Source: Rapana venosa (lineage: Eukaryota > Mollusca > Gastropoda > Neogastropoda > Muricidae). From it: DNA of 64,000 nucleotides. The stretch spans positions 23,140,148 to 23,204,147 of the forward strand of contig CM054167.1 in the NCBI GenBank assembly GCA_028751875.1. Direction: 5' to 3'. This document shows, one piece after another, positions 46,598 through 58,393 of this stretch (position 1 is its first letter; the number at the start of each line of letters is the position of its first letter). A program made the translations under genes and the position numbers. The notes beneath the pieces were generated by a model that made no database searches, was not told the DNA's origin, and was given only the letters and a program-made list of their open reading frames with translations.

Positions 46598-47244
46598 ATT
46601 CCGAACCACAATTGGAGTACGCCAAGGATGTTCGCTCTCCCCCCCCCCCCCCTCTTCAACATCTTCTTAGAAAAAAATAATGGCTGACGCACTTGAAAAA
46701 TCATAATGAACAGTCAGCATTGGATGCAGGACAAATTTACGTTTTGCTGAAGGCATCGACGGCCTAGCTGGAGAAGAGCAAGAGCTAGTCAACCTGGTAA
46801 ATCACCTTGATGAAGCCTCTTCGGCATATGGTTAGCAGATCAGTGCAGAGAAAACCCAGCAAATGACAAATAATGCCAATGGCATCAGCACTGACATAAT
46901 TATAGAAGGCAAGAAAATTAAGACGGTCCATAGCTTTACATATCTGGGAGCTGTAGTATCGGATGAAGGATAAAAACCTGAAGTAGTAGTTCTTCAGTTT
47001 AACGTCCTTCCACTAAATAGTGATATCAGATGGGAAAGTGTGTGTATGTGTGTGCGTGCGTGTGTGCGTGCGTGCATGTGTGTGTGCGCGCGCGCGCACG
47101 TGCTTGTGTGTGTGTAGGGGGGAGGGGTATGCACATAACTAATCAATCGCAATAAACAACTATTATGAAAAAAGCATAAATAAGAATTCTGAAAAAAGGA
47201 AAAAAAGAAAAGAAAAAAAGAAAAAAAAAGCCGAAAAAAACCAC

Positions 47245-47277
<33 letters not shown>

Positions 47278-48190
47278 CAACAACAAAAAAACAACCAACC
47301 TCAAAAACATCAAACAGCAAAAATACTAACTTTCCAATTCATGTAACTTGAAGCTATCCTTATATCAGAGGAGTCTGAAAATAGGAGTATGGCTTAATGA
47401 CAATAAAATTTCTTTCATTAATGGAATGTCTTTAAGAATTGCTGTAAGCTACGGACTGGGAAGGCAGGTAAGATGTTTTTCAGATCTCTGCATCGTAAAA
47501 GAATGTGATCATTGGTAAGATTTTCACCACAGATACATGTTGCTTTTTAAAAAAAATTGTTCTAAAAGCATTGAGCTTAAACCTGTATATAAAAGAGATA
47601 CAACATTTCTATATTCATGTAAATTACGATATTTGATCTTATCAAAAGATAATACATGGGCTACATCATCACTCCAGGAATAACCGGTACTTTGTAGTTT
47701 CTTTTTTAAGTGTTTCCAACATGCATTTTGCAACATGCTATAGCCCTCATGGATGGATAGAGAAACACTTATGCTGCAAGACCCATCGATATGCTCAGCT
47801 CCACATTTTGCTTTTCTGTCAACTTTTTCATTAAAGTAAATACCACAGTGCGAGGGTATCCAGCAAAAGGTAACACCAGTGCCTCGTATCATCAGAAAAT
47901 GAATTAGATGACTAATCTCAATTATGAGATCTTGTCTCACTTTTCTCGAGGATAGCTCAGACCACAACTGCAATGACTAAACTGAAAGTCTTCTGGAACG
48001 ACAAGAACATCGCCATTAACTTCAAGGTCAGACTGGTGGTTCCCTAATCATGTCCATATTTTTGTACGCATGTGAAACATGGACCATAACAGCAGACATT
48101 GAAAGGACACAGGCAATGGAGATGAGGTGCTTTCGAAAACTTCTTGGTATTTCATACACAGATCACATCACTAACGAGGAAGCAAATAGT
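46598..48190 (+). mobile_element. Decayed RTE-like LINE fragment, interrupted by another LINE
   Basis: The left piece (46598-46985) translates with frameshifts to TTIGVRQGCSLSP, LFNIFLE, FAEGIDGLAGEEQELVNLV, QISAEKTQQMTNNAN and SFTYLGAVVSDEG. The right piece (47968-48190) gives MSIFLYACETWTITADIER and AMEMRCFRKLLGISYTDHIT. Both belong to the family at 52605 and 60485. The motif normally YADD/FADD reads FAEG here. The middle (about 46986-47967) is an inserted LINE on the other strand. Confidence 0.8.
46986..47967 (-). mobile_element. RNase H-bearing LINE 3' end inserted in the RTE-like LINE
   Basis: The minus-strand frame 47973-47524 encodes VTFCWIPSHCGIYFNEKVDR then a long tail. A frameshift in an A-run near 47550 separates it from the zinc knuckle CICGENLTNDHILLRC. 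The 3' end near 46990 reads GGACGTTAAACTGAAGAACT, a common LINE terminus. Low-complexity (TG)n (47036-47118) and poly(C) (47248-47275) runs lie in its 3' region. Confidence 0.78.
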
Positions 48191-48289
48191 CAATAACCAA
48201 TAATAAAAATACCCGCCCAAAACAAAACCCACTAAAAAAACCCAAACCCACCACCATCAACAAAACAAACAATAATTATACTCATAACA

Positions 48290-48291
48290 GA

Positions 48292-48326
<35 letters not shown>

Positions 48327-48335
48327 GGGGAGGCA
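48290..48335. repeat. (AG)n and poly(G)
   Basis: About 13 AG repeats followed by a run of about 16 G. Confidence 0.93.
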
Positions 48336-48391
48336 AAATTCTTGATTTTAATAATACAGTGTGTGTGTGAGTGTGTAATTTCTAAATTCTG

Positions 48392-48619
48392 TTATTCATG
48401 TGATAATGACTTGTTTAAATAAGAGACAACGTAGCAGAGGTACAGTCTACGCTTCCTATTATGCATCAACCGGGCCTCCAGAGATACAGACCTCAGTATT
48501 GTTTGGTCAGGTAATTTTAGGAACTCTCTGATCGTCAATGGTTTAACATCATAACTTTGTCTGAAAGGCAATAGCCACTGACAGTCAAGATTCTTCTGTT
48601 TTGCATCCCAATTAAACAT
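48392..48619 (-). other. Open frame of 75 codons, unrecognised
   Basis: A frame starting MFNWDAKQKNLDCQW and containing LTIREFLKLPDQTILRSVSL. Composition is protein-like, and the Trp-Leu-Leu-Pro and charged blocks resemble no family I can name. It may be a piece of a mobile element because LINE remnants lie on both sides. No splice context is clear. Confidence 0.25.
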
Positions 48620-48689
48620 GTTAGACTAAGTTTAGGCAACATGTTTGTTAAACAAAACAAAACAACTTATTTAAAAAAAATGTATGCTC

Positions 48690-48790
48690 AGGTTTATGTA
48701 GATCTCAGGGTAGTTTTGTTTGTAACACTACAGGTAGAGAGACATTGAGGCAAGACATGTTTGTCTATAGATCTAATGCAAATGTGGGTT
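48690..48790 (-). repeat. Dispersed repeat, inverted partner of 45309-45410
   Basis: On the minus strand it reads TTTGCATTAGATCTATAGAC then CATGTCTTGCCTCAATGTCT and TTACAAACAAAACTACC. The arms are 3.3 kb apart. Confidence 0.68.
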
Positions 48791-49189
48791 ATTGGAATCT
48801 AAAAAATCAGTCTATGGAAGTACCCCCCCCCCCCCCCCCCCCCCATTCCAGGAGACCTGGGAGCTAGAGGAGGCCATGTCTGATTGTGGTACGGATTCTC
48901 CCCTCCCCCTCCAAAAACAATCAAATTTTGGGGGGATCCCTACTGACTTTAACACCAAATCAGCTTATCTTCAAAATAGATTGTTTGGCTAACTCCCTGC
49001 AGTTATTTCCCTTGATTTTCAACATTGGGCTATTGATAAATATTTTTAAAAACGTACATAAAAGTATATTTTTGTAATTCAAAGCAATTGTATATCAAAA
49101 CAAGCGTGAGCAAACGCAAACATCACAGAAAGAAATGCACTTTAGAAATATTTTGCCTTGAGTGACGCACGCAAAAGTGTCACTTTGAC

Positions 49190-49400
49190 GTTCCCTTTTG
49201 CCGCCATCTTGAATTACCCACGTTGTCCATAGCAAGTGTTGGCGAACTTTTTTTGCAATAGGCTTAAACTCCGATGACTCTTTCTCCGAAAACGAATCGT
49301 TCGATAGCTTAGAAAAGGAGACCGGGGGTAGAAGAGGCCATAACACTATGACACGACGCGATCTCCGAACACCTTTCGTAGACTGTCGCAGAGGACACCT
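49190..49400. promoter_or_regulatory. Possible CpG-containing promoter-like patch
   Basis: A GC- and CpG-richer island with GCCGCCATCTTG (YY1-like, 49200) and several CG dinucleotides (49270-49390) stands in AT-rich surroundings. An unrecognised 102-codon minus-strand frame (49403-49095) crosses it. It could be the 5' end of a small gene or of a transposon. Nothing downstream on either strand confirms a gene. Confidence 0.3.
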
Positions 49401-50182
49401 CATATAAGTGCTTTGTTTATGTCTGTTGATCTTAGCTTATTAGAAATCTTATACATAAGGTACATGATGAAAACTTGCGTTTGAATTAATATTTTTGGGT
49501 ACTTATTTTGATTATGTTTTATTGCTCACTTGTGACAGCCAGTAGCATAAAAATATCCAATTTTGATTTATCATCTCGCATGCAACAGTAGTCTGGTAAA
49601 CAGAACTATTATATCCTGGATCTAGCCTGGGAAACCACATTACTTTGGAGATCTAGACACAAGCTGAGGGGATATGCAAATTGCATAGATGCTCTGCAGG
49701 TTGCAGTTGTGTGTGTTTATGGTGTACACATTTTGTCTTTTTACATGAGAATCTACTAGAGTGTGTCACTGTGTGTGTGTGGTCTGTGTGTGTGTATGTG
49801 AGACACAGCAAAAACTAGATCTAATGTATGTATGTGTATGAACCTCTACCCCTCTACCCTTCTTCCCTTCGCCCATGGTCAAATACAAAAACTACCCTCC
49901 CAAAAAGTTTCTGAGAGATACGTACATGTGTTATTTAAAAAAAAAATCATAATTGTATATATCCAGAGGATTAAAACAACTGTATCCTCTAAAACAATAA
50001 AAATTGATTGTGTAGAAAGAAGTGACAACTCTATTTTTTGGTTAACAATATGCAGAAGTGTAATTATTAGAAAAGAAAGAAAACTTATGTTATGCCTTTA
50101 AATAAGCTTAAGTAGACTTGGAAGTGGATTTTTTTTAAAGTGGATCTTTATCATAGTTTGAGAGGTTCAGCGCGCGGCTTAC

Positions 50183-50294
50183 CAATTTTAGTTACTTTCA
50201 AGATTGATTCTGTGATGTACCTCTGGTCACCTTTAGCACATGCTGCAAGGTTTGACAGCAGCATTTCATGTTGCTTGCAAATCTGTGCATGGAT
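50183..50294 (-). other. Possible isolated coding exon, unrecognised
   Basis: A 112-bp minus-strand segment lies between CACTTACAG and ATTG|GTAAGC. It encodes IHAQICKQHEMLLSNLAACA then GDQRYITESILKVTK. The peptide is helical and basic in composition and does not look random. I cannot name a family and found no partner exons. Confidence 0.3.
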
Positions 50295-51239
50295 CTGTAA
50301 GTGGTTTCTATGGCAAGACTATTTCGACCTACCAGTGGCCTGATATACCTATGAGAGCTTGGCAATTATTTCTTTCACGATTTGTTTAATGTACATGAAT
50401 GAGATCAATTGGTATCTTGGGACAATATTTGGGTTATCGTCCCTTGAAGATTCAGGCCTTGCATTCCTAATTTTTTGTTGTTGTTTTGTTTATTAAATGA
50501 ATCGCCTCAAAAGAATGGTTTGGAAAATATCCTTAGCCAGACAGAACATTTTTATGAGAGCGGATTTTTTCCCAGTCAATCAGATTAAATAGTTGAAACA
50601 AATTTGATTGGCAACAATTTGTGATTTTTTTTCATGAGTTTAAATTTGTTTTTTTGATGGGAAAATAAATGTCAAAAGAACCCACGACAGTTGAAAATCA
50701 GAAAGAGCAGGAATGTACCTCCCGACTGTCCTGGCAAATTTGGTACATTGTATTCCCAACTGTATCCCCGAAGTTGGAATGCAGCTACCTTAATGAAATA
50801 AGGAATTAAAAATCCAAACTAAAGATTGTGAAAGACCAATAAAGTCTTAGCAGTTGATAGGACTGCTAATGTGTTGTTTAAATTTAAAAGAAAATATTAT
50901 TGTATCGACAGCTTCATACCATTAATTCTATATGCTGCTGTGTCCACATACTTTCTAACAACACAGACCAACCAACTGACCGACAACCCTTTACCTTTTT
51001 TGCATGCTTCCCCATTTTGCATGCTATCTGTTGATGCTAATCTTAACCTTTCCACTAATCTTGGCCCGTCATGTGGACACAAAAGGCAGATAGATGCTAT
51101 GCTACAGGCTGACACAATGGCAACATTTTTTTGGTGGGTGGTGGTAGAATATTAGGGAAAGAAGTGCTAGGAGGTTTGGGGGTGGGGGTGGGGGGTGGGG
51201 GTGATGAGCTCTAGGAGAAAGGGAAGAGATGTGACTTTG

Positions 51240-51365
51240 TGTGTGTGTGTGAGTGCGTGCGTGCGTGTGTGTATGTGTGTGTACATGCATGTGTGTATGT
51301 GCATGCATGTGAGCACGCGCATGGTGTGGGTATGTGCGTATGTGCATTTGTCAGTGCGCTTAAGA

Positions 51366-51464
<99 letters not shown>
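51240..51464. repeat. (TG)n-rich then (GA)n microsatellite block
   Basis: TG/CG/CATG runs (51240-51330), (TG)n (51366-51385) then (GA)n interrupted once (51386-51460). Confidence 0.93.
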
Positions 51465-51960
51465 CAGTTTATGCATATATTCACTCGAGCTTTAGACGTT
51501 TTGTTTACCATTGACCACTCGTATTTTTTCCTCTTAATTTTGGAAAAGAATTTTTCTTTACTTTAATGTTGATGAAATACCTGGTGAAAAGGATATGGTT
51601 ATGTGGTAATCACAAGATTGGTCAGAGTTTTCAAGTTTATACAACGGGCAGAATTTTACCGTTGCATTGTTGTAGATTTTACATTGTACGCTTGTGTAAT
51701 GAAAAGAGAAAGAAAATTGAATATATCTTTGTATATAGATTTGTGAATGACTTGGAAAGAAATCGAATAACGTCATAGTAGTGGTGTTAAGGGACAGGAG
51801 TGTGTGCATGCACATGAGCACGCCAGTCTTTGCACAAAAATTACTCTCATCAATGAGAATGAGCGAAATGGGAGTACATCTTTTTTTATGAAATTGAATA
51901 CAAGAAAAAATATTGTCCTGATTTTTCTTTGCTTTTGTTTGTTTGGTTTTTGTAAAGTAT

Positions 51961-51961
51961 T

Positions 51962-52000
<39 letters not shown>

Positions 52001-52010
52001 ATTATTATTA
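51961..52010. repeat. (ATG)n(ATT)n microsatellite
   Basis: About 13 ATG triplets followed by ATT triplets. Confidence 0.95.
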
Positions 52011-52079
52011 AGTATTAATGAAGAAGACTTTAGCATTGTGATAGCCTTTTATATTTTTAAGAAATACCATTTTGTCGTA

Positions 52080-54360
52080 CTGTGTGAACAAGTATGTGGG
52101 GAAAAGGGGTATTTTCCCCCTTCAAATCACATAAAAAATTTATGTGAAATAAATAACCTGATCATATGATTACTGTACTTGGGGAAAATGTCTTGTGCTG
52201 TTGGTGGCAAGTATGTGAATTGATCTTCTGCTGGAAGATTTATGGCAGATTTTACATCAACACATGTGACAAAACTGTATGTGAAAGACTTAATGGTATA
52301 TGATTTTATGTATAGTAGTAGTGTGTAAAGTATGACTTGTGTTGTTTTTTCTTGTTAACATTGTAAATGGACAAGAAAAACGTAATGGTTTGTATAATAG
52401 TACGGAAAGTGTGTGGGGAGAAGGGGTCGTTTTTGTTTTTTTAAAATCGGATTAAATGTGAAATGAATAACAAACCTGATCATCTATTTTTTTAAATATT
52501 GGGATCAAATTGTAAATATAAAAACAAACCTGATCATCTAATTTTTTTGAAAAATATTCGGATCAAATTGTAAATCTAATTTTTTAAATATTGTGATCAA
52601 ATATGTCATATCCATATTTCTGTATGCCTGTGAATCATGGACCCTGACTGCAGATTTGGAGAGAAGAGTACAGGCGGTGGAGATGAGATGCTTTCGGAGA
52701 CTCCTTGGCATCTCCTACAAAGACCACATAAGCAACGAAAGCGTGCATAACAGAATCCAGCAAACCATTGGACCCTATGAGAACCTTCTAACGATCGTGA
52801 AAAAGCGTAAACTTAAATGGTATGGGCATGTCACAAGATCCAAAGGACTTGCAAAGACAGTTTTACAAGGCACTGTCCAAGGAGGAAGAAGAAGAGGCAG
52901 ACCAAGGAAGAGCTGGGAGGATAACATCAGCGAATGGACAGGCCTAGAACTCAACAAAACCCTGAGAAAGGCAGAACAGAGAGAGGAATGGAGGGAACTG
53001 GTTGTTGAGTCTTTGAGGGTGCCCCCACGGTCGTCAGACTACGGGACAGATAGATAGATCAAATATAAATTGACAAGAAATTGAAGTAGTTTGTATGTTA
53101 GTATGGAAAGTGTGTAGAAAGAAGGGATCTTGTTGTTTTTGAAATCAGAATGTGAAATAACAAACCTGATCATGTGGTTGTGAAACTACTTGAAATGGTA
53201 TTGGTGGCAAGTGTATGAATTGATCTTCTGCTGGAGGATTGATGGCAGATTTTACACCAACACATTTTACATAACTGTATGTGAAAAACTTAATGGTGTA
53301 AGATTTTAAGTATAGTATTCGGATAACTCTGAATGTTTTCTTGTTCCATGTTTTTCTGTTTCAATACTTTTTTGGAAAAAAGAAAAAAGAAAAGAAAAAA
53401 TAAGAAAAAAGAAAATTTTTTCTTAATTGTTCTTTTCTTTTTTCCCCAATTTTTTAAAAATATATTTTTAAAAAACTGTATGTGAATGGTCTAGGATTTT
53501 AAGTATAGTATTTGGGTAAGTGGGACTGTTAATTTTTTTCTTATCCTTTCAATTTTTTTGTTTTGTTTAGGTATTGTGATCAGATGTAAATTGACAAGTA
53601 AAATGTAATAGTTTGTATGATGGTATGGAAAGTGTGTGGGGAGAAGGGGTCTTTTAAAATATTACATTCATTTTGAAATGAATAAGAAACCTTGTCATGT
53701 GATAATGACACTACTTGAATGGAAATTGGTAGCAGATCTGTGTATTGATCTTCTGCTTGAAGATTGATGGCAGATTTTACACAAGCACATTTTACAAAAC
53801 TGTATGTAAAAGAACATAACGGTATGAGATTAAGTATAGTGTTAGATTAAGTGTGACTGTTTTCTTTGTCCTTGGCTTTTTTAATAGGTATTGTGATCAA
53901 ACAAAAATTGACAAGAAATTGTAGTTTGTGTGATAGTATGGAAAGTGTGTGGGGAGAAGGGGTCTTCTTAAAAATTTTTTTTAATCGGAATAAATGTGAA
54001 ATTAGTAATAAACATGGTTATGTGATTGTGAAACTACTTGAAATGATTTTGGTGCAGATCTGTGTATTGATCTTCTGCTGGAAGATTGATGGCAGATTTT
54101 ACACCAACATATTTTATAAAACTGTATGTGAAAAACTGAATGGTATATGATAAGCGTAGTATTTGGTTAAGTGTGACTGTGTTGTCTTTTTCCTTGGGTT
54201 AAATTTTTTAAATGCTATTAAAAAGACGTGATAGTATGTGTGATGGCAAGGAAGAGAAGGGGACTTTGAAACGATTTGATGAAATCAAATAGACCAGAAA
54301 AAAGGAAAGTGTGTGGGGAGAGAAGGTCTTTTTCCTTTGTTGAATGGTTTCAATTAGTTC
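52080..54360. repeat. Decayed tandem array, unit about 320-530 bp, about five copies
   Basis: Shared blocks recur: GATCTTCTGCTGGAAGATT then ATGGCAGATTTTACACCAAC at about 52223, 53222, 53749 and 54071; ATTGTGATCAAATGTAAATT then GACAAG at about 53580 and 53889; AAAGTGTGTGGGGAGAAGG at about 52406, 53629, 53939 and 54306. Units differ by indels. One unit carries a LINE insertion (52605-53057). Confidence 0.85.
52605..53057 (+). mobile_element. 5'-truncated RTE-like LINE with target-site duplication
   Basis: The 453-bp insert encodes one intact C-terminal frame from SIFLYACESWTLTADLERRV to the end, including WYGHVTRSKGLAKTVLQGTV and GGRRRGRPRKSWEDNI. The stop falls in the (GATA)n-like tail ACAGATAGATAG. 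It is flanked by a 9-bp duplication ATCAAATAT (52596-52604 and 53058-53066). The same family occurs at 63230-63705 with near-identical sequence. It is likely a recent, dead-on-arrival copy. Confidence 0.92.
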
Positions 54361-54766
54361 TTTGATAATGATTCATTCCTCAAGACATTTTGTAATTTTT
54401 TGTTTTTTGTTGTAAAGGATGTCGTTGGAGTAGGATTGCTCATTGTGTAGAACAAGTGTATTTATATGAGTTATGTTTTTAAATGTAATAAATCAATTCT
54501 ACTGTAGTGAAAATTTGTTAATGTCTTTTATTTTTGGCAACTAGGGCAAGAATGCTTTCATATTGGGATGTGTCTGTGTCTGTGTCTGTGTCTGTGTGTG
54601 TGAAAATATTATTGAAAAGAAAAACTGTATTCATATCTTTACATTGTTATGACATCAAGTCATAAGTTTGAGCAGAGACAACTTTGTCGGTGAAGAAAAC
54701 GCTACACACTCCACTGTCTGTCTTGTTTCTTACATGTGCGCACATGCATGCATGCATACATGTGCA

Positions 54767-54824
54767 CTTAACACACACACATACACACACACAGGCACAC
54801 ACTCACACACACACACAGGCACAC

Positions 54825-54862
<38 letters not shown>

Positions 54863-54974
54863 ACACACACACATTTTTTAAATAAAGAATTTTGCCTTGC
54901 TTACCTTGCCTCTTTCTGTCTGTCTCTGTCTGCCTTTCTGTCTCTGGCGATCTCTGTCTCTGTATCTCTCTCCT

Positions 54975-55023
<49 letters not shown>

Positions 55024-55026
55024 CTC

Positions 55027-55079
<53 letters not shown>

Positions 55080-55082
55080 CCT

Positions 55083-55158
<76 letters not shown>

Positions 55159-55369
55159 CCCTCATCCCATTACTCTAAAGACCCTGTGCGTGATCGCATC
55201 ATGAATTAATGATAATGCACATCCACCCACACATACACGCGCAGACACACACTCACACAAAGACAGACACAGACAAGCACACACGTACACACACGCAGAT
55301 AACACAACACACACACACACGCACACAAACCACACCACACACAACACACACAACACGTACACACACACG

Positions 55370-55422
<53 letters not shown>

Positions 55423-55445
55423 AACGCACGCACGCACGCACCACG

Positions 55446-55485
<40 letters not shown>

Positions 55486-55775
55486 CTGGGTTTTTCCAAA
55501 CGCCCTCACACTCCCATCTTATTCACTCTCTCTCCTGTCCCTATTCACCCTCTCTCCTGCCCTCCCCTCCCGCCCTGCCCTGCCCTGCCCTGCCTCCTGT
55601 CCTGACCCTCTCCAATCCTCAACACTACCCTACCCTTCTGATGACATTCCCTCCTCCCCCCCCCCCTTCTGTCTTTATCTCCCCCTCCCCACCTGTCATC
55701 ATGGCAACCTGTCATGGTAACCAGACCAGTTGACTGACGTAAAGTGGGAGACCAGTCCCTCGGAAACATCGGTTT

Positions 55776-55822
<47 letters not shown>

Positions 55823-55935
55823 CACTGTCTCTGTTTGTCTGTCTCTCTGTCTCTGTCCCTCTCTGAGTCCTCCCCACCTCTCTCTCCCCCTCTCTCCTCA
55901 GATAAAGATTATTCATTCATCCATTAATTATTGTA

Positions 55936-56020
<85 letters not shown>

Positions 56021-56067
56021 GCTCGCTCTTATGCTTATTCTGTAACCCTTGGAAATCAAATCATTCT

Positions 56068-56100
<33 letters not shown>

Positions 56101-56186
56101 TCTCTCTCTCTCCCCTCTCTTCTCTCTCTCTCTCTTTTCTCTTCTCTTATGCTTATTCTGTAACCCTTGGGAAATAAAGATCATTC

Positions 56187-56223
<37 letters not shown>

Positions 56224-56231
56224 GTCTGTCT

Positions 56232-56277
<46 letters not shown>

Positions 56278-56283
56278 CTCTCT

Positions 56284-56314
<31 letters not shown>

Positions 56315-56632
56315 GTACGCGACATATACAATCAGAGTTGCTGTGGTGGCTGTTTAACAATCCCACCCCACGCGTCACACACACATACAACTCACCACAC
56401 ACACAACACACACACACACTCACACACACAACACACACACAACACTCACACACACACAACACCACACACACACTCACGCACGCACTCACACATACAACTC
56501 ACACACAACACTCTCATACAACACACACACACACACACAACACTCAGACACACACAACACACACACACTCACACACAACACCACACACAACCACGCAGCA
56601 CACAACACACACACACCACTCACACACACACA

Positions 56633-56663
<31 letters not shown>

Positions 56664-56696
56664 CAAAACACACACCCCACACACACACACACACAA

Positions 56697-56732
<36 letters not shown>

Positions 56733-56913
56733 CCACACACCACTCACACACACTCACACAACAACACACACACACACCTCACACACACCACACACAACAC
56801 TCACACACACAACACTCACACACACACACAACACACCACACCACGCAACGCAACACACACATACAACTCGCACATACACACACCACACGCATGCACCCCC
56901 CCTCCCCCCCCCC

Positions 56914-56944
<31 letters not shown>

Positions 56945-57013
56945 CACACACCATCACTCACGCACGCACTCACACAACTCACACACACACACAACTCACC
57001 CACACACACAACA

Positions 57014-57050
<37 letters not shown>

Positions 57051-57130
57051 ACACACACACAACACACACACCACACACACACAAACTCACCACACACACA
57101 ACACACACACACACACCACACACAACACAC

Positions 57131-57178
<48 letters not shown>

Positions 57179-57280
57179 TTGCTGTGGTTGCTGCTGCTGT
57201 ATACCAATCCTTCCCTAAGTGCCCCCACACAGAGTGACTCACTCATTCAGTGATGCTGCTGCTGCTGCTGCTGCTGCTAA
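54767..57280. repeat. Dense microsatellite block: (CA)n, (CT)n, (GT)n, (CTG)n
   Basis: (CA)n at 54770-54872, (CT)n at 54960-55160, (CA)n at 55240-55480, (GT)n at 55776-55820, (CT)n at 55938-56035 and 56065-56320 with (CTGT)n at 56187-56230, then (CA)n and ACACAC/CACACCA arrays at 56375-57175 with a C run at 56896-56930, then (CTG)n at 57252-57278. Duplicate ATGCTTATTCTGTAACCCTT then GGAAAT blocks sit at 56030 and 56150. No gene is supported. Confidence 0.95.
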
Positions 57281-57339
57281 TACTCGGAACCGTGCCAATC
57301 CTAGACCACTGGCAGTTCTTCCTTGTTCCTGTAGTCCTC

Positions 57340-57347
57340 TAAGAGAC

Positions 57348-57380
<33 letters not shown>

Positions 57381-57398
57381 TAGAGAGAGAGAGAGAGA
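57340..57398. repeat. (GACA)n(GATA)(GA)n microsatellite
   Basis: AGACAGACAGACAGACAGAC followed by GAGAGAGA. Confidence 0.93.
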
Positions 57399-57459
57399 TC
57401 AAACCCCAGCAGACTCTGCAGGGAGAGGGGTAGGGTGGGGGGATGTCAGTTTAAATATC

Positions 57460-57870
57460 ATCCCCACCTTCTGGAAATGCTGTGCTAGGAATTCCCTCTT
57501 TTCTATCTCTCTCTTTGTTTCTGCCTTGTTCCTTGTCTTCCTGTTACACCCTTCTTGTCTATTTTTTTGCCTTCTTGGTCCATTTTCCTACCTTTTTTTG
57601 CTTTTCTAAAAAGGTAACAATTCTTTTCCATGCCCGAAGTCGGATGCGCTGGGCCTGACTTGTCAGGCGCTTAACGGCAGCGCAACGCATTTTTTTTCCT
57701 CCATATGTCAGACAACAATAGTTGCTGTCTGAGAGTTCGAAGAAGATGAAGGAAGTCGGGTGCGCTGGGCCTGACTTGTCAGGCGTTTAACGGCAGCGTA
57801 ACGCATTTTTCTTTTTATATGACAGACAATAGTTGATGTCTGAGAGTTCGAAGAAGATTTAAGGAACCAT
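57460..57870 (-). repeat. Family P dispersed repeat, palindrome unit tandemly doubled
   Basis: It holds the reverse of 7440-8200: TTCTGGAAATGCTGTGCTAG, CCTTCTTGGTCCATTTTCCT, then GCGCTGGGCCTGACTTGTCA then GGCGCTTAACGGCAGCGC. The last 115 bases (GAAGTCGG to GAGAGTTCGAAGAAGA) are present twice, at 57640-57745 and 57755-57862. Inside lies the 16-base palindrome GCCTGACTTGTCAGGC. Confidence 0.75.
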
Positions 57871-57929
57871 TCTGATCCTAGACCAGAGGCATCTCATCCT
57901 TCTTGCTGCATAGTAGGGCGCTGAGAAAG

Positions 57930-58040
57930 ATTAATTTCAAATTCTTTTATTTCGAGGATAATGAAAAAGCACTCGTGTGTTGGTTGTTTTTTGTTTGGTT
58001 GTTTTTACATCCAGTCCCGCCCTTATTAGGGATAACATCA
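57930..58040 (-). repeat. SINE family 1 tail fragment
   Basis: TTCTTTTATTTCGAGGATAA, AAGCACTCGTGTGT and TTTTTACATCCAGTCCCGCC match the 3' end of the short-form copies. Confidence 0.55.
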
Positions 58041-58352
58041 TGGTGGAAAGAGAGAGAGAGGGGGTGGGGGAGAACGGGAAGGGGAGAGAGGGGGGGGAAA
58101 GGAGAAGGGATGGAGAGGGGAAGGAAGAGAGTGAGGGGGAGGAGTATTTAAGCGGGAGAGAGAGGGAACAGGGAAAAGTGAAGAGAGAAACGCAGCTGGA
58201 GAAAGAGAAAGAGAGAGAGAGAGAAAACGCTTTGACCAATTTATTATCAAAGCGAGAGAGAAGAGAGAGAGGGGAGAGAGAGCAAGAAAAAAACAGCAAT
58301 ACTTAGTCTGAAGAAGAACACACACACACACACACACACACGCGCCGCACAC

Positions 58353-58393
<41 letters not shown>

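Noticed and set aside
54480..54535. AATAAA polyadenylation signal as the 3' end of a host gene
   Set aside because: No upstream coding sequence connects to it; it follows a decayed tandem array in AT-rich DNA.
54668..57253. His/Thr-, Ser/Leu- and Cys/Val-rich frames up to 440 codons
   Set aside because: These are translations of (CA)n, (CT)n and (GT)n microsatellites.
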